From: Paralithodes platypus
Lineage: Eukaryota; Arthropoda; Malacostraca; Decapoda; Lithodidae
DNA: 64,000 nt
Direction of reading: 5' to 3'
Assembly: GCA_032716605.1 (NCBI GenBank)
Contig: CM064552.1
Coordinates: 151,921-215,920 of the forward strand
Below the pieces are notes generated by a model. That model saw nothing but the letters and a program-made list of their open reading frames with translations, made no database searches and was not told where the DNA came from. Of the stretch, positions 33,885 to 45,026 are shown in pieces. Within the stretch, counting starts at the first letter, position 1. Each line of letters begins with the position of its first letter. The position numbers and the translations under genes are program-made.

Positions 33885-34204
33885 TCGGGTGGATGGGACT
33901 CGTCAGCCTTGGTTGGCAACCTGTCTAGGGGAGTAAACCTGATACAAATCCGTACTGCTTACCTAAGGGTAAGGCAGGTTAGTGGATGGATTAGCCGAAC
34001 ACCACTGTAGAAAAATAGTGCTAACAAGATACACAGAGGGCCTCGGAGTCGGACCGATCCTAAATTGAGTGGTCAATCCTGTAAGTCCTTCACTAAACTG
34101 GCTCGGATTGTCCCTCTCACAGGGAATAGGTCCGCTTGGGGGCATTCTGTGTATGGCCACCCTCGTAAGGGGAGTAAGGCGTCCGGCAATAGATAGATAG
34201 ATAG
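33885..34204 (+). mobile_element. 320-bp non-autonomous retroposon with RTE-like 3' end
   Basis: Flanked by a perfect 13-bp direct repeat ACGTTATTATTTT (33872-33884, 34205-34217). Begins TCGGGTGGATGGGACTCGTC and ends GCGTCCGGCAATAGATAGATAGATAG. The last 50 bp (GTATGGCCACCCTCG...GGCAATAGATAG) resemble the 3' end of the RTE fragments at 8838 and 23101. The body is non-coding and looks like LINE 5'-untranslated sequence. The family R repeat at 28606 has the same flanks without the insertion. Confidence 0.85.
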
Positions 34205-34510
34205 ACGTTATTATTTTCAGCTTGCACCCTAGACCTTCATCGAGCTTTAAAATACACCCTTAAGAGCCCCTATTAGATGAATTTGTAAGTTTTTCAGTAG
34301 CAAAATTTCCCAATCAAAGGCCGGTATTACTAAATAAAAGGCTCGCTATTGCTTGCCAAGACATATTTCATATCCAAATAGCACAAAAGGTCTTTCTATT
34401 GACAAAGAAATGGGGCAGTCTTAAAATTGCCAAACTAGTGGGGCAAATGTCTTAAAATCTCAAAAGTAGTGGAGCTAAATATAAGGGAGAAAGAGGGATT
34501 CACAAAAAAC
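34205..34510 (+). repeat. Interspersed repeat family R copy
   Basis: CTAGACCTTCATCGAGCTTTA, AATTTCCCAATCAAAGGCCGG, GGCTCGCTATTGCTTGCCA, repeated GGGGCA..CTTAAAAT modules and AGGGAGAAAGAGG. Confidence 0.75.
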
Positions 34511-35578
34511 ACTAGAAAATGTCCCCTCAGGGCCAAGAATTTACGCCCTAGCGTGTACACAGCACAACCTCTGTAACTCGAAGACGACTGCAGTAACCGA
34601 GCTAACATGTTCACCATTTGGGAAGACTAAGCCAGGTAATGGGTGTGGAAATTTATAGCCCAATTGCTCAAGCTAATTGTGAGTTACAGGTTAGGGGTTA
34701 CAATTTCTGGCCTACCAATATTGAACGAGCTATACACCTACCAATCTCAACAGCTGCGACACTCCAAGACCACCCATCCATCCACGGAACACCCCAGCTT
34801 CGGAGGAGTCAAACGGCACACCATGGCAAGTATTGGCTGGACGGTCATCATTCAATAGGAAATAGTTTTTTCTGTGGTAAGACTTTAGAAACAATTAGTA
34901 TCCCCCTCCCCACCCCCACCATAATGAATTAGCATATATGCAGATTTAAAAAAATTCAAAGCACTGTTTGAAAAGGTTAGAATGACCTTTAAGTAATTCG
35001 ACAAGTTACCAGTCAATTAATTATATTTTCATATATTTACAGTAAACCTCAAGAATTAGTAAACTTATAATTAGTTGAACATTACAATATTTCTTTAGTC
35101 TATTTTTACTGGAAAAAATCTATGATTAATAAATGTTTAAACAGAGCCAGTGTTACATTACAAATAGATCCCTATTAATTCGAGACTGTCTGGACCACAC
35201 TTCCGCAAGAATGAAGGTCTCGGGCGAACCACACTAATCCGACCACCCATCAATTTCCCTGTAATGACTTGAAACCACATTAGTACTCCCTGAAACGACT
35301 TATGAAAATACGTTAGTTCCCGATAATACCAAGAATTACCCTCCGAAAAAAAAAAAAAACAACATTAGTGATTCCTGCGACCACCACCTGCGAATGCCTG
35401 AACTGAAGAAAAAAAAGTGTAATATTAGTTGACGAAAGAGGGTCAAGTTGTCAACGCCAGCCACTTACCCTGGAGGGAAATATATTAGTTAAGTGCTGAC
35501 CTGATGGGTAAAACAAAAATACCTGCAAACGAAGAGTTAGTTCTATAGGGAAAAAAATGCAGATCTTAAAAGGAAGAC
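34511..35578. other. Mostly unrecognised; fragment of MITE family F
   Basis: 34612-34720 shares TTTGGGAAGACTAAGCCAGG and GGTGTGGAAATTTATAGCC with the interior of 60571-60779. The minus-strand frame starting at 34617 (MVNMLARLLQSSSSYRG) resembles a leader peptide but runs into family R, so I do not call it. The rest is AT-rich. Confidence 0.5.
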
Positions 35579-35582
35579 ATTA

Positions 35583-35955
35583 ATAAGGAGACCTGAAGGG
35601 CTTTAAAAAACCTGACGGGTTTATGAAAGACCTGAAGGGTCTAGCAAAGACCTGAAGGGTCAAATATAGATCTGAAGTAAACAAAAAACCTGTAAAAGAA
35701 GAGTTAGTACAAGCTAAAAGACCTGAAGGGTTTATGCAGGACCATAAGGGTTTATACAAGTCCTGAAGTATTTTAACAAGACCAGAAGGGTTCAAAGATG
35801 ACCTGAAGGATTAAAAAATGATCTGAAGGGTTAAATAATGACCTGAAAGATTCAAACAAGACCAGAAGGGTTCAAAAATGACCTGAAGGGTTTAAACAAG
35901 ACCTGAAGGGTTCATAAAAGACCAGAAGGGTTCATACAAGACCTGAAGGGTAAAA
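35583..35955. repeat. ~20-bp minisatellite
   Basis: About 17-18 imperfect copies of GACCTGAAGGGTTCAAACAA. The right part (35760-35950) is the most regular. It ends in an A-run. A minus-strand frame through it is a repeat translation. Confidence 0.93.
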
Positions 35956-36002
35956 AAAAAAAAAAAAAAGGCTAAAAAGGAAGGGGATTAGTATCAGCAT
36001 AA

Positions 36003-36280
36003 ACAAAACCCGCAGTGCAGAAGCTAGAAGGGAAGTGGTAACACATTAGTAGGTCAATAACGCCAAAATATTTTGTTCTTTATTGATATATTATGGTAAA
36101 TTTAGCTAAATTTTCCATAAAACTATCAGCAATATAAAACAAAAATGCAGTAGAACAGTGCAGAAGCTAGAAGGGGAAGGGAAATGGCAACACATTAGTA
36201 GGTCAACAACTCCAAAACATTTTGTTCTTTATTAATATATTATGGTAAATTTAGCAAAATTTTCCATAAAACTCAAACTA
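36003..36280. repeat. ~143-bp tandem duplication plus partial third copy
   Basis: CAGTGCAGAAGCTAGAAGGG starts copies at 36013 and 36156. Both continue through ACACATTAGTAGGTCAA and TTTTGTTCTTTATT..ATATTATGGTAAATTTAG. A third partial copy lies near 36340-36395. Confidence 0.85.
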
Positions 36281-36935
36281 AACTAATACTCATTAACAAG
36301 AAAGTAAAAACACAAACTAGGCCAATAAAATCACCAAATATGCATTTTTTTTATTTATTTATTATGAAAAATTTGGCAAAATTTTCCATAAAGAGCAAAT
36401 CTAAACTAACCTTGATTAAGGAGGTTACAATCTACCTCCAACTCTATCTTTAAAACTATCTTACAATACCCACCCGACCCAATGCCCTCCACGAAATATC
36501 TAACTTAGCCAACTTCCCTCCCATGACAGCCTTCAACCAGATTACTAGTACTTCATACCCTACTCACAGAGGATTATATTCAACTTAGTAAGAATTAGTT
36601 AGCTGGTTAGTGGAGTAGTTAACCAGCTGATTCAACGACTTGCTTTCTAAACAGAGTAAGATCCTCTGGCAGTAGCATTTATTAAAGTAAATAAATGGTG
36701 GTCTGATTGAAGGGGTGAGAACTAAATCGATACAGTACGATAGCAACCAACACAGCCACAATGAGATACAGTACGATAGCAACCAACACAGCCACAATGA
36801 AGGGATCATTGAGGGAGGAAGATTGAAAAAAAAAACATCTTTCATTACCAATTAACAACCCATATTTGCCCAACAGGTGTTCATATTGTAGATATTATAG
36901 AGTTAACGTTACAATATAAATATATATACTGTAAT
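36281..36935. other. Non-coding; one 51-bp duplication
   Basis: GATACAGTACGATAGCAACC..AACACAGCCACAATGA occurs twice at about 36728-36800. No convincing gene. Confidence 0.5.
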
Positions 36936-36939
36936 AGAT

Positions 36940-37270
36940 AAACTTGCATTGCAAGTCATGTTAAGTTTAAATCAAGGATCTAAACCTACAAATATAGGAC
37001 TCGCATAGCAAGTCGATGTTTAAATCAAGGACAATTTAACCATACAAATATAAGACTCGCATTGCAAGTCATGTTTAAATCAAGGATAATTTAAACATAC
37101 AAATATAGGACTCGCATAGCAAGCCATGTTTAAATCAAGGATAATTTAAACATACAAATATAGAACTCGCATAGCAAGCCATGTTTAAATCAAGGATAAT
37201 TTAAACATACAAATATTGGACTCGCATTGCAAGTCATGTTTAAATCAAGGATAATTTAAACATTATACAT
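36940..37270. repeat. 55-bp minisatellite, six copies
   Basis: Unit TTTAAATCAAGGATAATTTA, then AACATACAAATATAGGACTC, then GCATAGCAAGCCATG. The four right-hand copies are nearly identical. Confidence 0.93.
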
Positions 37271-37800
37271 ATAAAGGATGCTATTACACATAAGTAAGCT
37301 TCATTTGATGAAATGCATTTTCAATGAAATACAATAGTTTTGTAAACCATAATAATTACCACTACATTGATACAAATTGATTATTTCAGAAATTAGTGAA
37401 CTATAGTATAGTACCTAATAGAAAAATGATCTAGCAAATAAACATGTAAAAGTCAAGAATGTATATGGATAATAATTAAGAATGATAAATACTCCACGAT
37501 TAATCAAACTTGAATTACATATCCACAAACTTGATTTTTATGAAAGTGTGATAGCATCCTCTTCGTCATATAACAATACAGTACACACACACAGTAATAG
37601 AAGCATCAGTAATAGTAGAATCGATCCATTAGGGAGTTAGTGTTGAAAACAAACAAATATACAATTGAAAAGTACTGGCATATTTTGGGAATTGATGCTA
37701 TTTTTACTGAAGAGTTGTCAGCAAGAATACCTTTAGTTTTATAGTATAATGCGAATATTTTCGCTCCTGAATAAATGCCAGAGATTTATGGCATGTAGGC
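37271..37800. other. No recognised feature
   Basis: AT-rich unique-looking sequence. Confidence 0.4.
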
Positions 37801-37803
37801 CTA

Positions 37804-37985
37804 CAGGGTGTCAAGCGAAAGCGGAGTCCATTATTCTCAGTCTTAAATATTGTATAATTGTGTGGTTTATAGTTCAAATTATGTTTTTAGAAGTAACAAA
37901 ATGGCCAAAACAATGCTACTTTATGATAATTTTTATATATATACATTCAAGTCTTCGAATAAAATTGCTCCAGTTTGACTCCCTG
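37804..37985. mobile_element. hAT-like MITE, copy 3
   Basis: Ends CAGGGTGTCAAGCGAAAGC and TTTGACTCCCTG. The interior AGTCCATTATTCTCAGTCTT and GGCCAAAACAATGCTACTTT match the copies at 10709 and 22400. Flanks TAGGCCTA and TAGCATTA are a poor (5 of 8) match, so the duplication has decayed or is absent. Confidence 0.8.
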
Positions 37986-38034
37986 TAGCATTAAAATGGC
38001 AAATTAGGTCTAGGGTGGTAGCGCAGGTGCCACA

Positions 38035-38430
38035 CAACCAGAGGCAGGTGCCCAAACCCAGCAACACAGTGACCCGCACCGTGGAAAATAAAAGTATTAA
38101 AACATGGCCCGTACCCTAGAGAATAAATTAAGTAATACACGGTGGCCCACACCGTGGAAAATAAAATTAATTATAAACACGGTGGCCCGCACCGTGAAAA
38201 ATAAAATTAACTATACGTGGCCTGTACCCTGGAGACAAAATTTATTAAAACACGGTGGCTTGCACCGTGAATAATAAATATGTTGTACGTGGTCCGTACC
38301 CTGGAGACAAAACTTATTTACACAGTGGCTCGCACTGTGGAAAATAAATTTATTAAAAGTGGCCCGCATTCTGGAGAATAAATTTATTAAGACACTGTGG
38401 CTCGCACAGTGGAAAATAAATTTATCATGT
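38035..38430. repeat. Hairpin minisatellite with compensatory stem changes
   Basis: Alternating units: one with a palindrome CACGGTG-GCCCG-CACCGTG plus AAAATAAA spacer, one with GTGGCC.GTACCCTGGAGA. Palindromes lie at about 38065, 38138, 38178, 38251, 38321 and 38393. The stem is CACGGTG/CACCGTG in the earlier units, CACAGTG/CACTGTG at 38321 and CACTGTG/CACAGTG at 38393, so pairing is kept while sequence changes. Confidence 0.88.
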
Positions 38431-38444
38431 CACGTTGGCTAACA

Positions 38445-38612
38445 GCATGCAGCAATACCTGGAAAAGGACAGAACGGATGATGCCACATGGCCTCCCCTC
38501 TCCATCAGTGGAGTGAATGGAAACAAAGACCAGTTCAAACATAGGTTTAACTTGACGTTTCGGTGTATTCTGGCTGACAACGTTACCTTCAAGCGTTTAT
38601 TGACATTTTGTG
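38445..38612 (+). CDS. Possible coding exon or gene fragment, function unknown
   Basis: Plus-strand frame with protein-like composition between tandem repeats and a (TAT)-type repeat. Segments include MQQYLEKDRTDDATWPPL, SISGVNGNKDQFKHRFN and LTFRCILADNVTFKRLL. GGCTAACAG just before it could be an acceptor. The frame runs into an ATT repeat, so no natural end or clear donor is seen. The balanced residue use contrasts with surrounding noise frames, but the opposite strand is also open, so this is weak. No family recognised. Confidence 0.22.
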
Positions 38613-39019
38613 ACCACATTACTATTATTATTATTACTGTAACAATTTAACTGACATTATTATTATTATTAGTATTACTACTGTAACAAGTTACCTAAGG
38701 CTACATTAAAACAGTCTCTAGTCGGCCACCCCCAGCTAAAAAAAATATATAATAATGGTATGTGCCTGAATATATAAACTTAAAGAAAATTACACTTATA
38801 AAATTTAGGATGCTATTAATTTCCATACAAGTATAATAGATTAGAAATAAGTCACAAATAAAGGGTACTGTTGTCACAAAAAGTAATAAACTCCTGAAGA
38901 CCAAACATCAAAATCAATATATATATATATATACAGTATTCAATTGTCATCACAAAATATTTATCATGGTACAACTGATCACAAAGGTCAGCACAATCTG
39001 TTTATATATTTTACAAGCG

Positions 39020-39260
39020 TTTCTGGACCCCCTTCTCCCTCATGTGTAGCATATTAGTTTTGAGATTTTAAGACCTTCGTTCCATTTCTTTGTCAAGATC
39101 AAGACCTTTCGTGTCATTTAGGTGTCAATTTTTTCCTGCCGAACGATATCAAGCCTGAAATTTTAGAAGGAATCGGTCTTTGGCCATGACATTTTTCTAC
39201 CAAAAAATGTACAAATTTATCTTGGAAGGAGTTTTATTTAAGCTTAATGGAAGTCTGACT
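39020..39260 (-). repeat. Interspersed repeat family R, minus-strand copy
   Basis: Complement of the family, with CCCTTCTCCCTCATGTGTAG, TTTAGGTGTCAATTTTTTCC, CGATATCAAGCCTGAAATTT and TTTTTCTACCAAAAAATGTA. The open frame over it is not conserved. Confidence 0.75.
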
Positions 39261-39841
39261 AGGAAACACAATAATAAATTAATAACTAAAGACAATAAAA
39301 CAAGCACTAGCCCCTTAAAACAAAAGACAAACCTAGAAAAAAAAATAGTGTCTGGTTTCTTTGTAACCAATTGCACTCACCACAATTGTTATTTATTTTA
39401 TTTTTCTTACATACATACAAAGGTTCTTGACACTTACGTAAGAATTACCGGGTATTCAATTAAAATTCTTAAAACTCTGTAGCAACTCTTTAATTACTAA
39501 ACGGTAAATTAAATGAGAAAATTTAAATCATGTTGAGAAAAAAATATAAATTTAGTAGCAACTTCTATAATCGAAGTCAAAAAATTTAAATGTTGAGAAA
39601 AAACTATAAATTTAGCAACAATTTGTATATTCGAACCGTCAAAAATTTAAATCATGTAGAGAAAAAAACTAAATTTAGTAGCAACTTATATAATCAAATG
39701 GTGAATGATGATTAGGGCAAGATCGTCTAGGATTATTAAAGGCCATCTTAAATTGTGTCAAGAAACTATTGCAGTCACTTAATAAACCCTTTCAGTACAA
39801 TAACTTTTAACCAACTTGTCTACAGTTGAATTAAAATATAC

Positions 39842-40057
39842 TTAACCCTTTGAGTACCAGCGACGTGTGTTACCTTTTATTCTAGCTATAATTAGACGAT
39901 ATTATGCAGCTTAGGAAGGATCTGTGGTAGTTTACGGGGTAGATTGAGATAGTATGAAGCCTTATTATTGCTAGAGGTCCTTCCCAAGCTCAATAAAATT
40001 GCCTAATTGTTGCCGGAATATAATAAAAAAGGACATCACCGGTACAGTAAGGGTTAA
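39842..40057 (+). mobile_element. Palindromic TTAA element, unit 1
   Basis: TTAA at both ends. Arms CCCTTTGAGTACCAGCGACG and ACATCACCGGTACAGTAAGGG, cores ATTAGACGATATTATGCAGC and AAATTGCCTAATTGTTGCC. Confidence 0.88.
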
Positions 40058-40166
40058 CAGGACTATTCTTACTTGGCATCTAGGTGAAGTTAAATTTAAA
40101 TAAGCATAATGTGAACATAAATCTTTGAAAAAAAGGAAATTGGCAGTAAATTTACTATCAACTAGA

Positions 40167-40938
40167 TTTACACCAACCAACTTCACATCTAAACTCAATT
40201 AATGAAATCAACAAATACATGTGGCACTCCGAGGACTCGAACCCAGGATACTCTCATCGAAATTCCGCGCACTATGCATTACGCTATCAAGACAGTTAAC
40301 ACAGGTGGTAATTTACAGTGTCTAAATTTCCTCGGCATCCAAAACTAAAGGCAAGACAAATAAACCCCCAGGCCTATATTTGATTCGTGTGTTCCAGGGC
40401 GTATCACGGACCGAGATCATTGGGGCCGTCTGGAGAGCTCTCATAGGCGTGCAACGCGACGGGACTCAAAGTTAACTGCAATAAATTATAGGTCTCGGTC
40501 GGCCTCAAGCACAACCGAATCCTGCGCCGCCACCCGGGTATTATATATCATACCATACTTACCGAGGCGAGCTATTGACCCCATCCTGATCCGGGAATGA
40601 AATCTAGGCTAGAGTGAATATTTCTCTACCCCTTGGACACCAGCATATCTGCTCTTATCAGGCGCTATAATATCTGTTCATATCATGCGCTACATATCTG
40701 TTCATATCATGCGCTACATAATAGTAAAAAAAAAAAAAAAAAATTTTTTTAGACACCTTGGCATAATTATTTAACTGTCTTGATAGCGTAATGCATAAAT
40801 GCGCGGAATTTCGGTGCGAGTATCCTAGGTTCGAGTCCTTGGAGTGCCACATGTATTTATTTATTTCATTAATTGAATTTAGAAGTAAAGTTGGTTGGTG
40901 AAAAAATATGAATAAATGACCGCCACAGTCTAATTTTT
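40167..40938. mobile_element. 772-bp insert with inverted tRNA-like SINE arms
   Basis: Flanked by ACTAGA (40161-40166, 40939-40944). The short units read ACTATGAACTAGAATTT at the same place, so they are unoccupied sites. The left arm (40167-40298) and right arm (40772-40903) are inverted copies of SINE family N, each with B-box GGTTCGAGTCC and A-box-like GATAGCGTAATGCAT. The core holds a GC-rich segment (40375-40600), a 24-bp tandem repeat (ATATCTGTTCATATCATGCG-type, about 40643-40722) and an A/T run. Confidence 0.82.
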
Positions 40939-41550
40939 ACTAGAATTTAAAACAAAAATCTAACAGAAGTCAACTGAATACAAAAAATTAAATTATAAGG
41001 CTTTTACATTTATTGAGGTAGTACTGAAAGGGTTAATACATAGAAGTACATAGTGCATATTTTTTTACATACATACAAAGGTTCTTGACACTTATGTAAG
41101 AATTACCCGGCATTTAATTTAAAATTCTTAAAACTTTGTAGCAACTCTTAATTACTAAACAGTAAATTAAATTAAAGAAAATTTAAATCATGTTGAGAAA
41201 AAACTATAAATTTAGTAGCAACTTATATAATCGAAGTCAAATTTTTAAATCATGTAGAGAAAACACTATGAATTTAGTAGCAACTTATATAATCGAACAT
41301 GTTGACAAAAAACTATAAATTTAGTAGCAACTTATATAATCGAACAGTCAAAACATTTAAATCATGTAGAGAAAACACTGGATTTAGTAGCAACTTATAT
41401 AATCAAACAGTGAATGCTGATTAGGGCAAGATCGTCTAGGATTATTAAAGGCCATCTTAAATTGTGTCAAGAAACTATTGCAGTCACATAATAAACCCTT
41501 TCAGTAAAATAAATTTTAACCAACTTGTCTACAGTTGAATTAAAATATAC

Positions 41551-41765
41551 TTAACCCTTTGAGTACCAGCGACGTGTGTTACCTTTTATTCTAGCTATAA
41601 TTAGACGATATTATAAAGCTTAGGAAGGATCTGTGGTAGTTTACAGGGTTGATTGAGGTAGTATGAAGCTTTATTATTGCTAGAGGTCCTTCCCAAGCTC
41701 AATAAAATTGCCTAATAGTAGCCGGAATATAATAAAAAGGACGTCACCGGTACAGTAAGGGTTAA
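41551..41765 (+). mobile_element. Palindromic TTAA element, unit 2
   Basis: TTAA at both ends. Same arms as unit 1, with GTCACCGGTACAGTAAGGG at the right end. Confidence 0.88.
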
Positions 41766-42387
41766 CAAGACTATTCTTACTTGGCATCGAGGTGAAGTTA
41801 AATTTAAATAAGCATAATGTGAACATAAATCTTAAAAAAAAAAAAATTGGCAGTAAATTTACTATGAACTAGAATTTAAAAAAAAAATCTAGGTCTACCA
41901 AATCCAAAAAATTAAAATAAAAGGCTTTTAAATTATTGAGGTAGTACTGAAAGGGTAAATACATATTAAGTACATAGTGCATATTCTTTTACATACATAG
42001 TAATGTTTTACATACATACATACAAAGGATCTTTACACTTATGTAAGAATTACCCGGTATTTAATTAAAAAATTTAAAACGTTGTAGCAACTCTTAATTA
42101 CTAAACAGTAAATTAAATGAAAGAAAATTTAAATCATGTTGAGAAAAAACTATAAATTTAGTAGCAACTTATATAATCGAACAGTCAAAAAATTTAAATC
42201 GTGTAGAGAAAAAACTAAATTTAGTAGCAACTTATATAATCAAACAGTGAATGCTGATTAGGGCAAGATCGTCTAGGATTATTAAAGGCAATCTTAAATT
42301 GTGTAAAGAAACTATTGCAGTCACATAATAAACCCTTTCAGTACAATACATTTTAACCAACTTGTCTACAGTGAAATTAAAATATAC

Positions 42388-42603
42388 TTAACCCTTTGAG
42401 TACCAGCGACGTGTGTTACCTTTTATTCTAGCTATAATTAGACTATATTATGCAGCTTAGGAAGGATCTGTGGTAGTTTACGGGGTTGATTGAGATAGTA
42501 TGAAGCCTTATTATTGCTAGAGGTCCTTCCCAAGCTCAATAAAATTGCCTAATTGTTGCCGGAATATAATAAAAAAGGACATCACCGGTACAGTAAGGGT
42601 TAA
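42388..42603 (+). mobile_element. Palindromic TTAA element, unit 3
   Basis: TTAA at both ends. Shares the CATCACCGGTACAG variant with unit 1, consistent with units 1 and 3 being recent duplicates. Confidence 0.88.
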
Positions 42604-42722
42604 CAGGACTATTCTTACTTGGCATCTAGGTGAAGTTAAATTTAAATAAGCATAATGTGAACATAAATCTTAAAAAAAAAGGAAATTGGCAGTAAATTTA
42701 CTATCAACTAGATTTACACCAA

Positions 42723-43341
42723 CCAACTTCACATCTAAACTCAATTAATGAAATCAACAAATACATGTGGCACTCCGAGGACTCTAACCCAGGATACTCT
42801 CATCGAAATTCCGCGCACTATGCATTACGCTATCAAGACAGTTAACACAGGTGGTAATTTACAGTGTCTAAATTTCCTCGGCATCCAAAACTAAAGGCAA
42901 GACAAATAAACCCTCAGGCCTATGTTTGATTCGTGTGTTCCAGGGCGTATCACGGACCGAGATCATTGGGGCCGTCTGGAGAGCTCTCATAGGCGTGCGA
43001 CGCGACGGGACTCAAAGTTAACTGCAATAAATTATAGGTCTCGGTCGGCCTCAAGCACAACCGAATCCTGCGCCGCCACCCGGGTATTATATATCATACC
43101 ATACTTACCGAGGCGAGCTATTGACCCCATCCTGATCCGGGAATGAAATCTAGGCTAGAGTGAATATTTCTCTACCCCTTGGACACCAGCATATCTGCTC
43201 TTATCAGGCACTATAATATCTGTTCATATCATGCGCTACATATCTGCTCTTATCAGGCACTATAATATCTGTTCATATCATGCGCTACATATCTGTTCAT
43301 ATCATGCGCTACATATCTGTTCTTATCAGGCGCTACATAAT

Positions 43342-43383
<42 letters not shown>

Positions 43384-43581
43384 AGACACCTTGGCATAAT
43401 TATTTAACTGTCTTGATAGCGTAATGCATAAATGCGCATTATTTCGGTGCGAGTATTCTAGTATCCTAGGTTCGAGTCCTTAGAGTGCCACATGTGTTTA
43501 TTGATTTCATTAATTGAATTTAGAAGTAAAGTTGGTTGGTGAAAAAATATGAATAAATGACCGCCACACAGTCTAATTTTT
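42723..43581. mobile_element. 859-bp insert with inverted tRNA-like SINE arms, second copy
   Basis: Near-identical to 40167-40938, flanked by ACTAGA at 42717-42722 and 43582-43587. It is longer because the internal 24-bp repeat has more copies (about 43189-43335) and because of an A-run of about 36 (43345-43380). One B-box on the left arm has changed (ACTCTAACCC for ACTCGAACCC in complement). Confidence 0.82.
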
Positions 43582-44125
43582 ACTAGAATTTAAAAAAAAA
43601 ATCTAACCGAAGTCTACTGAATCCAAAAAATTAAATAAGGCTTTTACATTTATTGAGGTAGTACTGAAAGGGTTAATACATAGAAGTACATAGTGCATAT
43701 TTTTGTACATACATACAATGGTTCTTGACACTTATGTAAGAATTACCCGGTATTTAATTAAAATTCTTAAAACTTTGTAGCAACTCTTAATTACTAAACA
43801 GTAAATTAAATGAAAGAAAATTTAAATCATGTAGAGAAAACACTATGAATTTAGTAGCAACTTATATAATCGAACATGTTGACAAAAAACCATAAATTTA
43901 GTAGAAACTTATATAATCGATGTCAAAAAAATTAAATCATGTAGAGAAAACTCTGGATTTAGTAGCAACTTATATAATCAAACAGTGAATGCTGATTAGG
44001 GCAAGATCGTCTAGGATTATTAAAGGCAATCTTAAATTGTGTCAAGAAACTATTGCAGTCACATAATAAACCCTTTCAGTAAAATAAATTTTAACCAACT
44101 TGTCTACAGTTGAATTAAAATATAC

Positions 44126-44334
44126 TTAACCCTTTGAGTACCAGCGACGTGTGTTACCTTTTATTCTAGCTATAATTAGACGATATTATGCAGCTTAGGA
44201 AGGATCTGTGGTAGTTTACGGGGTTGATTGAGGTAGTATGAAGCTTTATTATTGCTAGAGGTCCTTCCCAAGCTCAATAATAATTGTTGCCAGAATATAA
44301 TAAAAAAGGACGTCACCGGTACAGTAAGGGTTAA
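44126..44334 (+). mobile_element. Palindromic TTAA element, unit 4
   Basis: TTAA at both ends. A short deletion near 44280 removes part of the right-arm AAATTGCCTAAT. Confidence 0.86.
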
Positions 44335-45026
44335 CAGGACTATTCTTACTTGGCATCTAGGTGAAGTTAAATTTAAATAAGCATAATGTGAACATAAATC
44401 TTTAAAAAAAAAAAAAGGAAATTGGCAGTAAATTTACTATGAACTAGAATTTTTAAAAATCTAACTGAAGTCAACTGAATCCAAAATAAAAATATAAAAG
44501 GCTTTATTAAAATTATTGAGGTAGTACTGAAAGGGTTAATACATATTAAGTACATAATGCATATTTGTTTACATACATACACAATTGTTACATACATACA
44601 AAGGTTCTTGACACTTATGTAAGAATTACCCGGTATTCAATAATAATCCTTAAAAAATTGTAGCAACTCTTAATTACTAAACAGTAAATTAAATGAAAGA
44701 AAATTTAAATCATGTTGAGAAAAAAATTAATTTAGTAGCAAATTATATAATCAAGTCAAATAAATTAAATAATGTTGACAAAAATAATATAAATTTAGTA
44801 GCAACTTATATAATCGAAGTCAAAAAATTAAATCATGTAGAGAAAAACTATAAATTTAGTAGCCACTTATAGAATTAAACAGTGAATGATGATTAGGGAA
44901 AGATTGTCTATAAAGGATTATTAAAGGCCGTCTTACATTGTGACAAGAAACTATTGCAGTCACACAATGAACCCTTCCAGTACAATAACTTTTATCCAAC
45001 TTGTCTACAGTTGAATTAAAATATAC

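Noticed and set aside
34435..34617. Minus-strand frame with leader-like N-terminus
   Set aside because: It runs directly into repeat family R, has no conserved motif, and no donor of good quality before the repeat.
35583..37270. CRISPR array
   Set aside because: Units are contiguous tandem repeats without unique spacers, and the DNA is eukaryotic.
40525..40600. ATACTTACC resembling the 5' end of U1 snRNA
   Set aside because: Only nine bases match; the following stem-loop I and Sm site of U1 are absent. It reads better as the complement of a splice-donor-like sequence.
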